Positions 12,801 to 21,133 are shown, numbered from the stretch's first letter. The stretch: DNA of 64,000 bases from Amycolatopsis sp. NBC_00345 (GCF_036116635.1 NZ_CP107995.1:6014001-6078000), one strand, 5' to 3'. A program made the numbers and translations. The notes: generated from the letters alone by a model not told the origin.

Positions 12801-15800
12801 GGTGGCGAGCGCGTCCAGCCCGTCGGCCAGTTCGGCCGGGGTTCCGGCCACGATCACCGCGCGGTGCTCCAGCGCCGCGCGGGTCGAGGCCAGCGAACGC
12901 GCCAGCTCGGCGACGTCCAGCTGCTCGTGATCGGCGACAAAAGCACGCAGCTTGGCGGCCTGGCCGCGCACCGCGGCGGCGGTCCGGCCGGACAGCGCGA
13001 CCGGGACGACGGCGCCGGCCTGCGGCTCGGCGGGCTGTTCAACCACCGCGTCGGCCGGGGCCTGCTCCAGGATCACGTGGGCGTTGGTGCCGCTGATGCC
13101 GAACGACGAGACGGCGGCGCGGCGCGGGTGCCCGCCGTCCGACCATTCCTGTGCCTCGGTGAGCAGCCGGACGGCGCCGGACTCCCAGTCGACCACAGTG
13201 GACGGACGGTCCACGTGCAGCGTGCGCGGCAGCTGCGCGTGCTGCATCGCCATGACCATCTTGATGATCCCGGCGACGCCGGCGGCGGCCTGCGTGTGCC
13301 CGATGTTGGACTTGATCGAGCCCAGCCACAGCGGCTGCTCGTCGGCCCGGTCCTGGCCGTAGGTGGCCAGCAGGGCCTGCGCCTCGATCGGGTCGCCCAG
13401 TGTGGTGGCGGTGCCGTGGCCTTCGACTGCGTCCACTTCGGACGCTTCGAGCCCGGCGTCGGCCAGCGCCTTGGCGATCACGCGCTGCTGCGAGGGGCCG
13501 TTCGGGGCGGTCAGGCCGTTGGACGCGCCGTCGTGGTTCACCGCGGAGCCACGCAGCAGCGCGAGCACCGGGTGCCCGTTGCGGCGGGCGTCGGAGAGGC
13601 GCTCGACGAGCAGCATGCCCGCGCCCTCACCCCAGCCGGTGCCGTCGGCCGCGTCGGCGAACGAGCGGCAGCGGCCGTCGGCGGAAAGCCCGCGCTGACG
13701 GCTGAAGTCGACGAAAGTGTCCGGAGTGGACATCACCGTGACGCCACCGGCCAGCGCGAGCGTGCACTCGCCGCGGCGCAGGGCCTGGACCGCCCAGTGC
13801 AGGGCGACCAGCGACGAGGAGCACGCGGTGTCGACCGTGACAGTCGGGCCCTCCAGCCCCAGCGCGTAGGACACGCGGCCGGAGACGACGCTGGCGAGGC
13901 TGCCGTTGCCGAGGTAACCGGCGATGTCGTCGGAGACGGTGCCGAGCCGGGTCCCCCAGTCGTGGTACATCACGCCGGCGAACACGCCGGTGGCACTGCC
14001 GCGCAGCGAAACCGGGTCGATGCCGGCCCGCTCGAACGCCTCCCACGAAACCTCGAGCAGCAACCGCTGCTGTGGGTCCATGGCCTGCGCCTCACGCGGG
14101 CTGATCTCGAAGAAGTCGGCGTCGAACTCGGCCGCGTCGTGCAGGAAGGCGCCGTGCTTGACGTAGCTGCGGCCGGGCTTGCCGGGCTCGGGGTCGTACA
14201 GCGCGTCGACGTTCCAGCCGCGGTCGGCCGGGAACGGCGTGAGCGCCTCCTCGCCGTCGGCCACCATCCGCCACAGGTCCTCCGGCGAGCCGACCCGGCC
14301 GGGGTAACGGCAGGCGATGCCGACGATGGCGATCGGCTCTTCCGGGTCCGCGGTGGTGACCGGCGCGATCGGCTTCGCCGGGGCCAAGCCGACCAGCCGC
14401 GTGACGATGTACTCGGCCAGCGCGCGCGGCGTCGGGTAGTCGAACACCAGCGTGGCGGGCAGCCGCAGGCCGGTGACGGAGTCGAGCACGTTGCGCAGCT
14501 CGACCGCGGCGAGGGAGTCGAAACCGATCTCGCCGAACGGGCGGGCCGGGCTGATCGCTTCGGCGCTGTCGTGCCCGAGCACGGCCGCCACGTGCGTGCG
14601 CACCAGGTCCAGGATCGCGCGGTCGCGGTCGGCCTCGGTGAGGTGCGCGAACCGCTCGGCGAACTGCTGCTCCGGCGTCAGTTCCCCGGCCGGGACGGCG
14701 GCGGCGATCCGGCGGCGGCCGGCGGGAGCCAGGCCCCGCAGCAGCGCCGGGACGTCCTCGCCCCGGGCCCGCAGCGCGGCCCGGTCGACGCGGGTCGGCA
14801 CCACGGCCGGCGCGCCGGTGGCCAGCGCCGCGTCGAGCGCGGCCAGGCTCTCCGAGACCGTCAGCGGGGCCAGGCCCAGCCGCGCGATCCGGTTCAGGTC
14901 CACTTCGGACAGTGTGGCGCCCATGCCCAGCGCCGCGCCCGCATCCGGTGACCAGAGGCCCCAGGCGAGCGACGTGGCGGGCAGGCCGATTTCCCGGCGG
15001 TGCGTGGCGAGCGCGTCGAGGAAGGTGTTGCCCGCCGCGTAGTTCGCCTGGCCCGCGCCGTCGACCAAGCCGGCCGAGGAGGAGAACAGGACAAACGCGG
15101 TCAGGTCCAGCTCCGCGGTCAGCTCGTGCAGCGCCCAGGCCGCGTCGAGCTTCGGCGCCACGACGGCGTCCAGCTGCGCTTCGGTGAGCGTGCCGATCAT
15201 GGCGTTGTCGAGGATCCCGGCGGTGTGCACGACCGCGGACAGCGGCCGGTCGGCCGGGACCTTCTTCAGCGCCGCCGTCAGCGAGCGCTTCTTGGTGACG
15301 TCGGCGGCGGCGACCTCCACCGCGGCGCCCAGCTCGGTCAGCTCGTCGACCAGCTCGGCCGCGCCCGGCGCGTCGGCGCCACGGCGGCTGAGCAGCAGCA
15401 GCGAGCGAACGCCGTGCGTGGTGACCAGGTGCCGCGCGACCTGCGCGCCGAGGCCACCGGTACCGCCGGTGATCAGCACGGTGCCGTCCGCGCTCCAGGT
15501 CGTGCCCTCGGGCTCGGCCGTAAGCCGGACCAGGCGTGCGGACTGGACGGAGTCACCGTCCACCCGCAGCTCGGGCTCGCCCGACGCGAGCGCGGTGGCC
15601 AGCGTGCCCGGCGACAACTCGCCCTCGACCAGCACCACGCGGCCCGGGTGCTCGGCCTGCGCCGAACGCACGAGCCCGCGGACGGCGGCGTCCGTGAGCG
15701 TGCCACGGGTGACGACGACCAGCCGGGACCCGGCGTAACGCTCACCTTCGAGCCACTGCTTCAGCACGGCGAGCACACGGTGCGCGGTCTGCTTCGCCGC

Positions 15801-18800
15801 GGCCGGGATGTTCTTGCCCCGCACCGAAACCGGCAGCAGCACGGCGTCCGGCACGTCCACCAGCGAGACGAGCGAGTCGACCACCGGCACGTCCAGACCG
15901 GCGACGGAGCCCAGCGCGGCCAGCGAAGGCAGCTCGCCGGAAGCCGCGACCGGCGTCCACTCGACGGTGTAGAGCAGGTCCCGCGCCCGCGTGCCGAGGT
16001 CGGCGCCGCGGACCGGACGGGAGCGGAACGACTCGACCGACAGCACCGGCGAGCCGGCCGCGTCGGTCACTTCGAGCGTGACACCGCCGGTCGCGGGCGA
16101 GGTGATCCGCACCCGCACCTCGGTGGCGCCGGAGGCGTGCAGCCGCACCCCGGTCCACGCGAACGGCAGGCGGATCTCGTCGGCCTCGCGCGCCTCGCCC
16201 GGGGCGAAGTCGGTGGCGTGCAGGACGGCGTCGAGCAGCGCGGGGTGAACGCCGAACTTCGCGTCCCGGCCCGCGGCGGGCAGGGCAACCTCGGCGTACA
16301 CGACGTCGTCGCGCTTCCACGCTGTGCGCAGGCCCTGGAACAGCGGGCCGTAACCGTAACCCTGCTCGGCCAGCTCGCCGTACAGCTCGGCGGTGGCGAC
16401 AACCTCGGCGCCACGCGGCGGCCATTCGGTCAGCGGCTCCGGCGTGACGGCGTCCGCCTCGGCCAGCACACCCACGGCGTGCCGGGTCCACGCGGCGTCC
16501 GCGTCCTGCTCGGGACGCGAGTAGAACTCGATGCTGCGACGGCCGTCGGCGTCCGGGCCGACCACGGCCTGCACCGCGACCGCGCCACCCTCGGGCAGGG
16601 TCAGCGGCGCCTGGAGGGTCAGCTCGTCGACGACGTCGCAGCCGGCCTGCTCGGCGGCGTGCAGCGCCATCTCGACAAACGCGGTGCCGGGCAGCACCAC
16701 GGTGCCGGCGATGGTGTGGTCGGCCAGCCACGGGTGCGAACGCAGGCCGACGCGGCCGGTGAGCACGAGCCCGTCGTGGTCGGCGAGGCCGATCTCGGCG
16801 GCCAGCAGCGGGTGCCCGGAGGCGAGCTGGCCGAGGTCGGCCGCGTCGCCGTGACCGGACGGCGAGATGAGCCAGAAGTGCTTGCGCTGGAAGGCATACG
16901 TCGGCAGGTCGACCCGGCGGGCCGGGCCGAAGACCGCGGTCCAGTCGACCGCCACGCCGCGCGTGTGCAGGCGTCCGAGCGCGGCGGCCAGCGTTGCCAC
17001 CTCCGCGTGGTCACGGCGCTGCGCGGGGATGAAGCCGATCTGCTCGGCGTACGGGCCGGTGGCGGCCATCGCGGACAACACGGCGTCCGGACCGGCCTCG
17101 ATCGCCGTGGTCACGCCGGCCTCGGCCAGCGTCGCGAGCCCGTCGGCGAACCGGACCGGACGGCGGACGTGCCACAGCCAGTACCCCGGCGAGCACAGCT
17201 CCTCGGCCGTGGCGATCCGGCCGGTCACGTTCGAGACCACCGCGATCGACGGCGGCGCGTAGTCGACGACCTGCAGGATCTCCCGGAACTCGGCCAGCAT
17301 CGGCTCCATCAGCGGCGAGTGGAACGCGTGCGAGACGCGCAGCTCGCTCGTCTTGCGGCCCTGCAGCTGGAACACCGACACGACGTCGGCCACCGCGTCG
17401 CGCTCGCCGGAGATGACCACGGACGACGGCCCGTTCACCGCGGCGATGCTCACGCGCTCGTTCAGCAGCAGCTGGACCTCGTCCTCGGTCGCGGCGATCG
17501 CGACCATCGCGCCACCCTCGGGAAGGGCCTGCATCAGGCGCCCGCGGGCGGCGACGACCAGGCAGGCGTCCGCAAGCGACCAGACGCCGGCGATGTGCGC
17601 GGCGGCCAGCTCACCGATCGAGTGGCCGAGCAGCAGGTCCGGCTTGACGCCCCACGACTCGATCAGCCGCGCCATCGCGACCTCGACCGCGAACAGCGCG
17701 CACTGCGTGTACTGGGTGCCGTTCAGCTCTTCGAGGTCGTCGCCGAACAGCACGTCGCGCAGCGGGCGGTCCATCTGCACGTCGAGCTGGTCGATGGCCT
17801 CGTCGAAAACCTCGGCGAAGACGGGGTAGGCCAGGTACAGCTCACGGCCCATCGCGAGCCGCTGCGAACCCTGGCCGGTGAACAGCATCGCGAGCTTGCC
17901 GGGCGTGCGGGAACCGGTGGCCACCCCGGCGTCCGGCTCACCGGCGGCGAGCGCGAGCAGGCCGCGCACGGCGTCGTCGGTGTTCTCGGCGACCACCACG
18001 GCACGGTGGTCGTGCGCGGCGCGCGTGGTGGCGAGCGAGAAGCCGACGTCGGCCAGGTTCGTACCCGGCTCGAGGGCCTCCGCGAGCTTCCCGGCCTGCG
18101 CGCGAAGGGCCTCTTCGCTGCGTCCCGAGACGACGAGCGGCACGGCGGGCAGCGACTGATCGGCGATCTCTTCCTCGACGGCGTCCGGAGCCTGCTCGAT
18201 GATGATGTGCGCGTTGGTCCCGCTCACGCCGAACGACGAGACCCCGGCCCGGCGCGGACGCTCGGCTTCCGGCCACTCGCGGGCCTCGGTGAGCAGCTCG
18301 ACCGAGCCCATGGTCCAGTCCACATTGGACGACGGCGCGTCCACGTGCAGGGTCTTCGGCAGCACGCCGCGGCGCATCGCCTCGACCATCTTGATCACGC
18401 CCGCGACCCCGGCCGCGGCCTGGGTGTGGCCGATGTTCGACTTGATCGAGCCCAGCAGCAGCGGGGTCTCGCGGTTCTGCCCGTAGGTGGCGAGCAGCGC
18501 CTGCGCCTCGATCGGGTCACCGAGACGGGTGCCGGTGCCGTGCGCCTCGACAGCGTCCACTTCGGACGATTCCAGGCGCGCGTCAGCGAGAGCGCGGTTG
18601 ATCACGCGCTGCTGAGAAGGGCCGTTCGGCGCAGTGAGGCCGTTCGAGGCGCCGTCGGAGTTGATGGCCGAGCCGCGCACGATCGCGAGCACGGTGTGCC
18701 CGTTCGCGACGGCGTCGGAAAGCCGCTCCAGCACCAGGACACCGACGCCCTCGGCGAAACCGGTTCCGTCGGCGGCCTCGGCGAAGGCCTTGCAACGCCC

Positions 18801-19829
18801 GTCCTCGGCGAGGCCGCGCTGGCGGCTGAAGGCGGTGAACGTGCCAGGGCCGCCCATCACGGCGACGCCGCCGGCGAGAGCCAGCTGCGTTTCGCCGCGG
18901 CGCAGTGCCTGGACCGCGAGGTGCAGCGCGACCAGCGAACCCGAGCAGGCCGTGTCGACGGTCAGTGTCGGGCCTTCGAGGCCGAGCGCGTACGCGACGC
19001 GACCGGAGACGACGCTGGGCGCGTTGCCGGTGAGCAGGTAACCGTCGAGGCCGTCCGGGGCCTCGTGCAGGCGCGGGCCGTACTCCTGGGCCTCCGCGCC
19101 GATGAAGACGCCGGCGGGCGTGCCGCGCAGCGTGCCCGGGTCGATCTTGGCGCGCTCCAGCGCTTCCCAGGCCGTTTCCAGCACGAGCCGCTGCTGCGGG
19201 TCCATTGCGGACGCTTCACGCGGGGCGATGCCGAAGAAGCCCGCGTCGAACTCGCCGGCGTCGGGCAGGAAGCCGCCGGAGGTCACGTAACTGCTGCCCG
19301 GGCGGTCCGGATCGGGGTCGTACAGGCTGTCCAGGTCCCAGCCGCGGTCGGTCGGGAAGCCGGAGATGGTGTGCGCCTCGTCGGCGACGAGCTGCCACAG
19401 CTGCTCGGGCGAAGCCGCGCCGCCGGGGTACCGGCAGCCGATGCCGACGATGGCCACCGGCTCGTCCACCGCGCCGGACAGCACTGCCGGTCCACTGTCG
19501 ACGGTCTCCGCACCGAACACCAAAGCGTGCAGGTGACGCGCGACGGCGGACGGCGTCGGCTGGTCGAAGGCCAGCGTGACCGGCAGCTCCAGGCCCGTGG
19601 CGGCGGTCAGCTGCGTGTGCAGCTCGACCGCCGCGAGCGAGTCGAACCCGTGGTCCGAGAACGCCTTCTCCGGGTCCAGCGCCGCCGGCACGTCCGGCCG
19701 CACCGCCCTCAGCGCGGCTCGGGTGGCGTCGTGCACGACGTCGGCCAGGAAGCCCGCGCGGTCGCCCGGCGGCAATTTCGCCAGTCGCTCCGCGAAGCCG
19801 GATTCCCGATTCTTCTCACTCTCAGGCAT
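3864..19829 (-). CDS. Modular type I polyketide synthase: loading ACP plus modules 1-3
   Basis: A 5,321-aa synthase. I chose the ATG at 19829 because a GGTGGAG ribosome site lies about 6 nt upstream. Layout by approximate residue: loading ACP 30-105 (DHGFDSL); module 1 KS (Cys 293, TACSGS), AT (GHSIG 736), DH (HTIAGTVVLP 1038), KR (GGTGGLG 1455), ACP (GFDSL 1771); module 2 KS (Cys 2003), AT 2455, DH 2760, KR 3200, ACP 3500; module 3 KS (Cys 3736), AT 4188, DH 4495, KR (GGAGLLG) 4930, ACP (GIDSL) 5225; acidic C-terminal docking helix after 5285. All three ATs carry HAFHS, the malonyl signature. KRs keep Lys, Ser, Tyr and Asn but lack a canonical LDD motif. The module 3 DH has DSALG where DxxxH/Q is usual. 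There is no loading AT or KS, so the starter must be supplied in trans, as for the VinP1-type loading ACP. The 107-bp gap after the P450 gene holds a single TTAGGGG at 19923-19929, on the plus strand. Confidence 0.96.
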   Translation of the reverse strand: MPESEKNRESGFAERLAKLPPGDRAGFLADVVHDATRAALRAVRPDVPAALDPEKAFSDHGFDSLAAVELHTQLTAATGLELPVTLAFDQPTPSAVARHLHALVFGAETVDSGPAVLSGAVDEPVAIVGIGCRYPGGAASPEQLWQLVADEAHTISGFPTDRGWDLDSLYDPDPDRPGSSYVTSGGFLPDAGEFDAGFFGIAPREASAMDPQQRLVLETAWEALERAKIDPGTLRGTPAGVFIGAEAQEYGPRLHEAPDGLDGYLLTGNAPSVVSGRVAYALGLEGPTLTVDTACSGSLVALHLAVQALRRGETQLALAGGVAVMGGPGTFTAFSRQRGLAEDGRCKAFAEAADGTGFAEGVGVLVLERLSDAVANGHTVLAIVRGSAINSDGASNGLTAPNGPSQQRVINRALADARLESSEVDAVEAHGTGTRLGDPIEAQALLATYGQNRETPLLLGSIKSNIGHTQAAAGVAGVIKMVEAMRRGVLPKTLHVDAPSSNVDWTMGSVELLTEAREWPEAERPRRAGVSSFGVSGTNAHIIIEQAPDAVEEEIADQSLPAVPLVVSGRSEEALRAQAGKLAEALEPGTNLADVGFSLATTRAAHDHRAVVVAENTDDAVRGLLALAAGEPDAGVATGSRTPGKLAMLFTGQGSQRLAMGRELYLAYPVFAEVFDEAIDQLDVQMDRPLRDVLFGDDLEELNGTQYTQCALFAVEVAMARLIESWGVKPDLLLGHSIGELAAAHIAGVWSLADACLVVAARGRLMQALPEGGAMVAIAATEDEVQLLLNERVSIAAVNGPSSVVISGERDAVADVVSVFQLQGRKTSELRVSHAFHSPLMEPMLAEFREILQVVDYAPPSIAVVSNVTGRIATAEELCSPGYWLWHVRRPVRFADGLATLAEAGVTTAIEAGPDAVLSAMAATGPYAEQIGFIPAQRRDHAEVATLAAALGRLHTRGVAVDWTAVFGPARRVDLPTYAFQRKHFWLISPSGHGDAADLGQLASGHPLLAAEIGLADHDGLVLTGRVGLRSHPWLADHTIAGTVVLPGTAFVEMALHAAEQAGCDVVDELTLQAPLTLPEGGAVAVQAVVGPDADGRRSIEFYSRPEQDADAAWTRHAVGVLAEADAVTPEPLTEWPPRGAEVVATAELYGELAEQGYGYGPLFQGLRTAWKRDDVVYAEVALPAAGRDAKFGVHPALLDAVLHATDFAPGEAREADEIRLPFAWTGVRLHASGATEVRVRITSPATGGVTLEVTDAAGSPVLSVESFRSRPVRGADLGTRARDLLYTVEWTPVAASGELPSLAALGSVAGLDVPVVDSLVSLVDVPDAVLLPVSVRGKNIPAAAKQTAHRVLAVLKQWLEGERYAGSRLVVVTRGTLTDAAVRGLVRSAQAEHPGRVVLVEGELSPGTLATALASGEPELRVDGDSVQSARLVRLTAEPEGTTWSADGTVLITGGTGGLGAQVARHLVTTHGVRSLLLLSRRGADAPGAAELVDELTELGAAVEVAAADVTKKRSLTAALKKVPADRPLSAVVHTAGILDNAMIGTLTEAQLDAVVAPKLDAAWALHELTAELDLTAFVLFSSSAGLVDGAGQANYAAGNTFLDALATHRREIGLPATSLAWGLWSPDAGAALGMGATLSEVDLNRIARLGLAPLTVSESLAALDAALATGAPAVVPTRVDRAALRARGEDVPALLRGLAPAGRRRIAAAVPAGELTPEQQFAERFAHLTEADRDRAILDLVRTHVAAVLGHDSAEAISPARPFGEIGFDSLAAVELRNVLDSVTGLRLPATLVFDYPTPRALAEYIVTRLVGLAPAKPIAPVTTADPEEPIAIVGIACRYPGRVGSPEDLWRMVADGEEALTPFPADRGWNVDALYDPEPGKPGRSYVKHGAFLHDAAEFDADFFEISPREAQAMDPQQRLLLEVSWEAFERAGIDPVSLRGSATGVFAGVMYHDWGTRLGTVSDDIAGYLGNGSLASVVSGRVSYALGLEGPTVTVDTACSSSLVALHWAVQALRRGECTLALAGGVTVMSTPDTFVDFSRQRGLSADGRCRSFADAADGTGWGEGAGMLLVERLSDARRNGHPVLALLRGSAVNHDGASNGLTAPNGPSQQRVIAKALADAGLEASEVDAVEGHGTATTLGDPIEAQALLATYGQDRADEQPLWLGSIKSNIGHTQAAAGVAGIIKMVMAMQHAQLPRTLHVDRPSTVVDWESGAVRLLTEAQEWSDGGHPRRAAVSSFGISGTNAHVILEQAPADAVVEQPAEPQAGAVVPVALSGRTAAAVRGQAAKLRAFVADHEQLDVAELARSLASTRAALEHRAVIVAGTPAELADGLDALATGEPAGDVVTGSTTDGKIAFLFSGQGAQRVGMGQELYAAYPVFAEAFDAVCAAIDPLLDVPLRDVVFGTTALANRGLLDQTQYTQTGLFAIEVALFRLVESWGIVPDALAGHSIGELAAAHVAGVLSLADAATLVAARGRLMGSLSEPPGAMVSLATSEETARALLAGHEDEASVAAVNGPASVVVSGVDEVVSGIEREASAAGIQTRRLRVSHAFHSPLMAPMLAEFRTVAEGLSFAAPRIPIVSTVTGRLAAEDELRSPEYWVTHVREAVRFGDAVAAIEAAGARTFLELGPDSVLSVLGPQSVPDPDAVAFVALGRRDTDEVRTVLAAAGRLHVRGAAALGKLLGDGPVRLDLPTYAFQRKRYWLDATPSGDVTSVGQQPLAHPMLGAVVPLSGSDTTVLTGRLSAESVPWLADHVVKGAILVPGTGFVELAIAAGDQVGHPTVEELTLQAPLVLPPGEAVALQVVVGPAAEDRRPITVFSRPAGAADGEWTQHALGTLSAAPRPEPAGLTEWPPAGANVIPVEGAYERLNDRGYGYGPSFQGLKAAWNRGNEVFAEVALPEPAASTAGAYGLHPALLDIAMHADLLGDPDGSTLLPFVWNEVTLHAVGASVLRVRIVRLDGDEVSAIEVADSEGRPVATIGSLVSRPVHKELSAPAADSTDGSLLKIAWQPVSVPSVEAGDVVAVGRGRVGVAATYAGFADLIGAVDRGEPVPDVVTLTVPALDADVPETARANTAWLLAEIQAWLAEGRFAGTKLAVVTRDAVPAGESTVDVTQGLLWGLARGAQAEHPGRVFLVDADADTSVETIAAVIASGEPESAVRAGSVLVPRYARTESEGESPWRADGTVLITGGTGGLGSLLARYLVAEHGVTNLLLTSRRGLEAPGAAQLVEELSDLGAKVTVAACDVADRAAAEALIAGVPADAPLTAVVHAAGTADSGVFDSLTAAQADAVLRPKVDAAWHLHELTAGLSAFVLFSSAGGQVLPAGQANYAAANAFLDGLAEHRRAHGLPATALAWGLWAENTGLGGDLAEADLARMARLGLPAVTAEQGLALFDAAVSAEDAVIAPLRVDVPALRARTDELPALLRGFVPPKARRVAKAAKASDNALAAELAGLVESERDRVLLDIVRTQVAIVLGYADKSEVDGTRAFKELGFDSLAAVELRNLLGAATGLSLPATLIFDHPTAKAVADFVKGKLLGAVAKVPATTTRTNASMQEPIAIVGMACRYPGGVRSPEDLWQLLVDEVDATSGFPTNRGWDTEGIYDPERGKRGKTYANRGGFLHDAAEFDPAFFGIGPREALAMDPQQRLLLATAWEAIERAGIDPTVLRGSLTGVFAGAMYDDYGSRVPGAPADVAAYIPNGSSGAVVSGRISYLLGLEGPCMTVDTACSSSLVTLHLAVQALRAGECGLALAGGVTVLSQSDLFVDSSRQGVLSPDGRSKSFSAASDGVGWAEGAGLLLLERLSDAQRNGHEVLAVIRSGAVNQDGASNGLTAPNGPSQERVIHAALAASGLLPSDVDAVEAHGTGTKLGDPIEAQALLATYGQDRPDGQPLYLGSVKSNIGHAQAAGGVAAVMKVVQSLRHNMLPKTMHVDAPSPVVDWTTGDIELLTEARPWLPNGRPRRAGVSSFGISGTNAHLIVEEAPPSTVEEPRRTAPQLPVVPLPIAGSADTALADQAGRLAGYLRANPELDLTDVGYSLATGRAALDYRSVVLAADREAALKALDGLALGQTPASTVTGTVSAADLTAFLFTGQGAQQPGMGRGLYEVFPAFAGAFDEACGLFDAELEVSLKQVVWAEKDSADGQLLNQTAYTQCALFAIEVALYRLIESWGVTPDYVAGHSIGELAAAHVAGVFSLADACSLVAARGRLMQALPAGGAMAAIAATEEEVRESLPSDVDVAAVNGPRSVVISGPEAAVQAAMAVFSEAGRRTKQLVVSHAFHSTLMEPMLAEFREVAARLSYSAPAVPVVSNVTGRIATAEQLCSPEYWVGHVREAVRFADGVATLLTAGVTRFVELGPDAVLTGMARECDTAGAARPDRVVGVPALRRGRAEVPTLFAALATLYSRGAKIDWRAVYTGRGASTVDLPTYAFQNKSYWLDATKQTGDVTSLGAKSAAHPLLGALVELPDGGAVLTGRLSVDTQGWLADHVIMGRTMLPGAAFVELALHAGDQVGCDVLDELTQQAPLLLPEKGGVDLRVVVGAPGAGGIRELSVHSRTEESGAVWTQHAAGTLATGARPDEFDLTEWPPSGAEAVDLTGLYDDLAGLGFGYGPTFRNLKAVWLREGARGTEVFAEVALPEGTAAGEFGLHPGLLDSALGATDYLIPGGPKALTETTIPFAWNRVSLQASGATALRVLVRKDVTGSSLALADAAGNPVAWIESLVTRPVSEGQLGAKVPDSLYRIDWQPAGVRPAGSLDGWAVLGADDLGLGVPVLDSAEPVDVLVLPVTPGSGDVPAQVRGAVHQTLAQLQSWLADERFADGKLVVLTQAAVSTEDGPDLAQAPVWGLVRAAQAENPGRIQLVDVDAAASSVRALPAVVASGEPEAIVRDGEVRVPRLAKVTALGEPAAWDPDGTVLITGGAGLLGGLLARHLVGHGARNLLLTSRKGLDTPGAKELADELTERGAQVTVAACDVTDRAALAELIGSIGSELTAVVHAAGQMDSAVLSALTPEQVDNVLRPKVDAAWHLHELTAGLDLAGFVLYSSAGGLLLAAGQANYAAGNVFLDALAEYRAARGLPATSLAWGPWQGTDGEVDLAHIARSGVAELSAADGLALFDAALAAGEPVLVPVKLAELRDVDAVAPLLRGLVTAAPRRVAAAAGPQAAAPVAGFADRLVTLSPDEREQAALELVREHAAAVLGYDDASAVGAEKGFTDLGIDSLAALELRNRLGAASGLRLPATLIFDYPSPVPLAKHLLAELLPEIGSAVEETAAGEAASANGTDEGAAIAAMDLADLVRSAMGGNPTDERGESQ

Positions 19830-19936
19830 TACGCACTCCACCGCGGTAGCAAGGCAGCATTCATGGTCTTCGGTTGGATCGTAAGTCGGCCCAGCACGCG
19901 GCCGGATCCCCAGAAAAAGCGGTTAGGGGCGGGAAA

Positions 19937-21133
19937 TCACCAGGCGATGCGCAGCTCTGACGGCCCGCGGACAATCACGCCGTACTCCCACTTCACGCCT
20001 TCACGCCCGTCCGCGAAGCGCATTTCCGGGAACCGGTCGAGGATCGCCTTGAGCGCTTCCTGCAGCTCCAGCCGCGCCAGCTGCGCGCCGATGCAGTGGT
20101 GCGGGCCGTGCCCGAACGCCACGTGCGGGTTGGGGCTGCGCGTCAGGTCGATGGCGTCCGGGTTCGCGAACACCTCCGGGTCGCGGTTGGCCGCGTGCAG
20201 CGCCGGCAGCACCGGGTCGCCCGCGCGCACCACGACGTCGCCGAAGCGGATGTCCTCGGTGGCGTACCGGGCGAACATCGCCGCGGTGTTGATCGGCACG
20301 TACCGCAGCAGCTCCTCCACCGCGGTCGGCATCAGGTCCGGGTTGGCGCGCAGCAGCGCCAGCTCGTCCGGGTTCGTCAGCAGCGTGAAGATGAAACTGG
20401 GCAGGGCCGTGGAAACCGTCTCCACGCCACCGGTCAGCAGGCCGGCGCCGGCGATGGCGATCAGCTCGTTCTCGGAGAGCTTGTCCCCCGCGTCACGCGC
20501 GTAGACGAGCGCGCCGAGCAGGTCGTCGGTCGGCTCCTCACGGCGCTGGGCCACCAGGCCGGCCACGTACTCGTCGAGCTTGTCGCCGTAGAGGTCGAGC
20601 ACGTCGCTCTTCGCCGTGGCGTCGCCGACCAGCGCCTGCGTCCACTCGCGGAAGATCTTGTGGTCCTCCTTCGGCACCCCGAGCAGGTCGCAGATCACCG
20701 TGACGGGCAGCGGCCGCGCCAGCTGCTCGACCAGGTCGGCCGAGTCGCCCTCGGCCATCATCTCGTCCAGCAGCCGGTTGACCAGGTCCCGCACGCCTTC
20801 GCGCATCTGCTCCAGCCGGCGCGCGGTGAACGCCTTGCCCACCAGCCGCCGCAGCCGCGAGTGGTCCGGCGGGTCCATGCCCATGATGCCGTCGCCCATC
20901 TGCTGGCGGCGCATCCGCGGCTGGTCGAGGCCCTGCGCCAGCTCGCGGCTGAACCGCGAGTCGGTGGTCACCAGCTTGACGTCGGCGTACCGCGTCGCCA
21001 GCCAGGCGGGCTCGCCGAACGGCATCTGCACCCGGCTCATCGGCTCTTCGCGCTGCAGGACGTGGTACTGCTCGGAAACGGAGATCTCGTGCATGTCGAA
21101 CGGATAAGCGCGCACGGTCCGGCGTGTGCTCAT
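19937..21133 (-). CDS. Cytochrome P450 monooxygenase
   Basis: A 398-aa soluble P450 of normal actinobacterial length. The heme-ligand loop reads FGHGPHHCIGAQLAR near the C-terminus, the K-helix ExxR is in EELLRY, and the I-helix carries GGVET. It is therefore a real heme enzyme and not one of the cysteine-less P450-like helpers of macrolide glycosyltransferases. The ATG overlaps the stop of the glutamate mutase E gene as ATGA, and a GGAGGGG ribosome site precedes it. It is the last gene of the starter-unit operon and lies just upstream of the synthase. By context it probably hydroxylates or epoxidises the macrolactam. The position of oxidation cannot be predicted from sequence, and no dedicated ferredoxin is present in the window. 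Confidence 0.93.
   Translation of the reverse strand: MSTRRTVRAYPFDMHEISVSEQYHVLQREEPMSRVQMPFGEPAWLATRYADVKLVTTDSRFSRELAQGLDQPRMRRQQMGDGIMGMDPPDHSRLRRLVGKAFTARRLEQMREGVRDLVNRLLDEMMAEGDSADLVEQLARPLPVTVICDLLGVPKEDHKIFREWTQALVGDATAKSDVLDLYGDKLDEYVAGLVAQRREEPTDDLLGALVYARDAGDKLSENELIAIAGAGLLTGGVETVSTALPSFIFTLLTNPDELALLRANPDLMPTAVEELLRYVPINTAAMFARYATEDIRFGDVVVRAGDPVLPALHAANRDPEVFANPDAIDLTRSPNPHVAFGHGPHHCIGAQLARLELQEALKAILDRFPEMRFADGREGVKWEYGVIVRGPSELRIAW

Noticed and set aside
15000..20504. A very long open frame on the plus strand opposite the first synthase
   Set aside because: It is the antisense shadow of GC-rich synthase codons, encodes Arg/Gly/His-rich sequence without any motif, and the minus strand has clear catalytic domains.
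19937..21133. The P450 considered as an inactive auxiliary partner of the glycosyltransferase (DesVIII-like)
   Set aside because: It keeps the cysteine heme loop and ExxR motif, which such partners lack, and it is not next to the glycosyltransferase gene.
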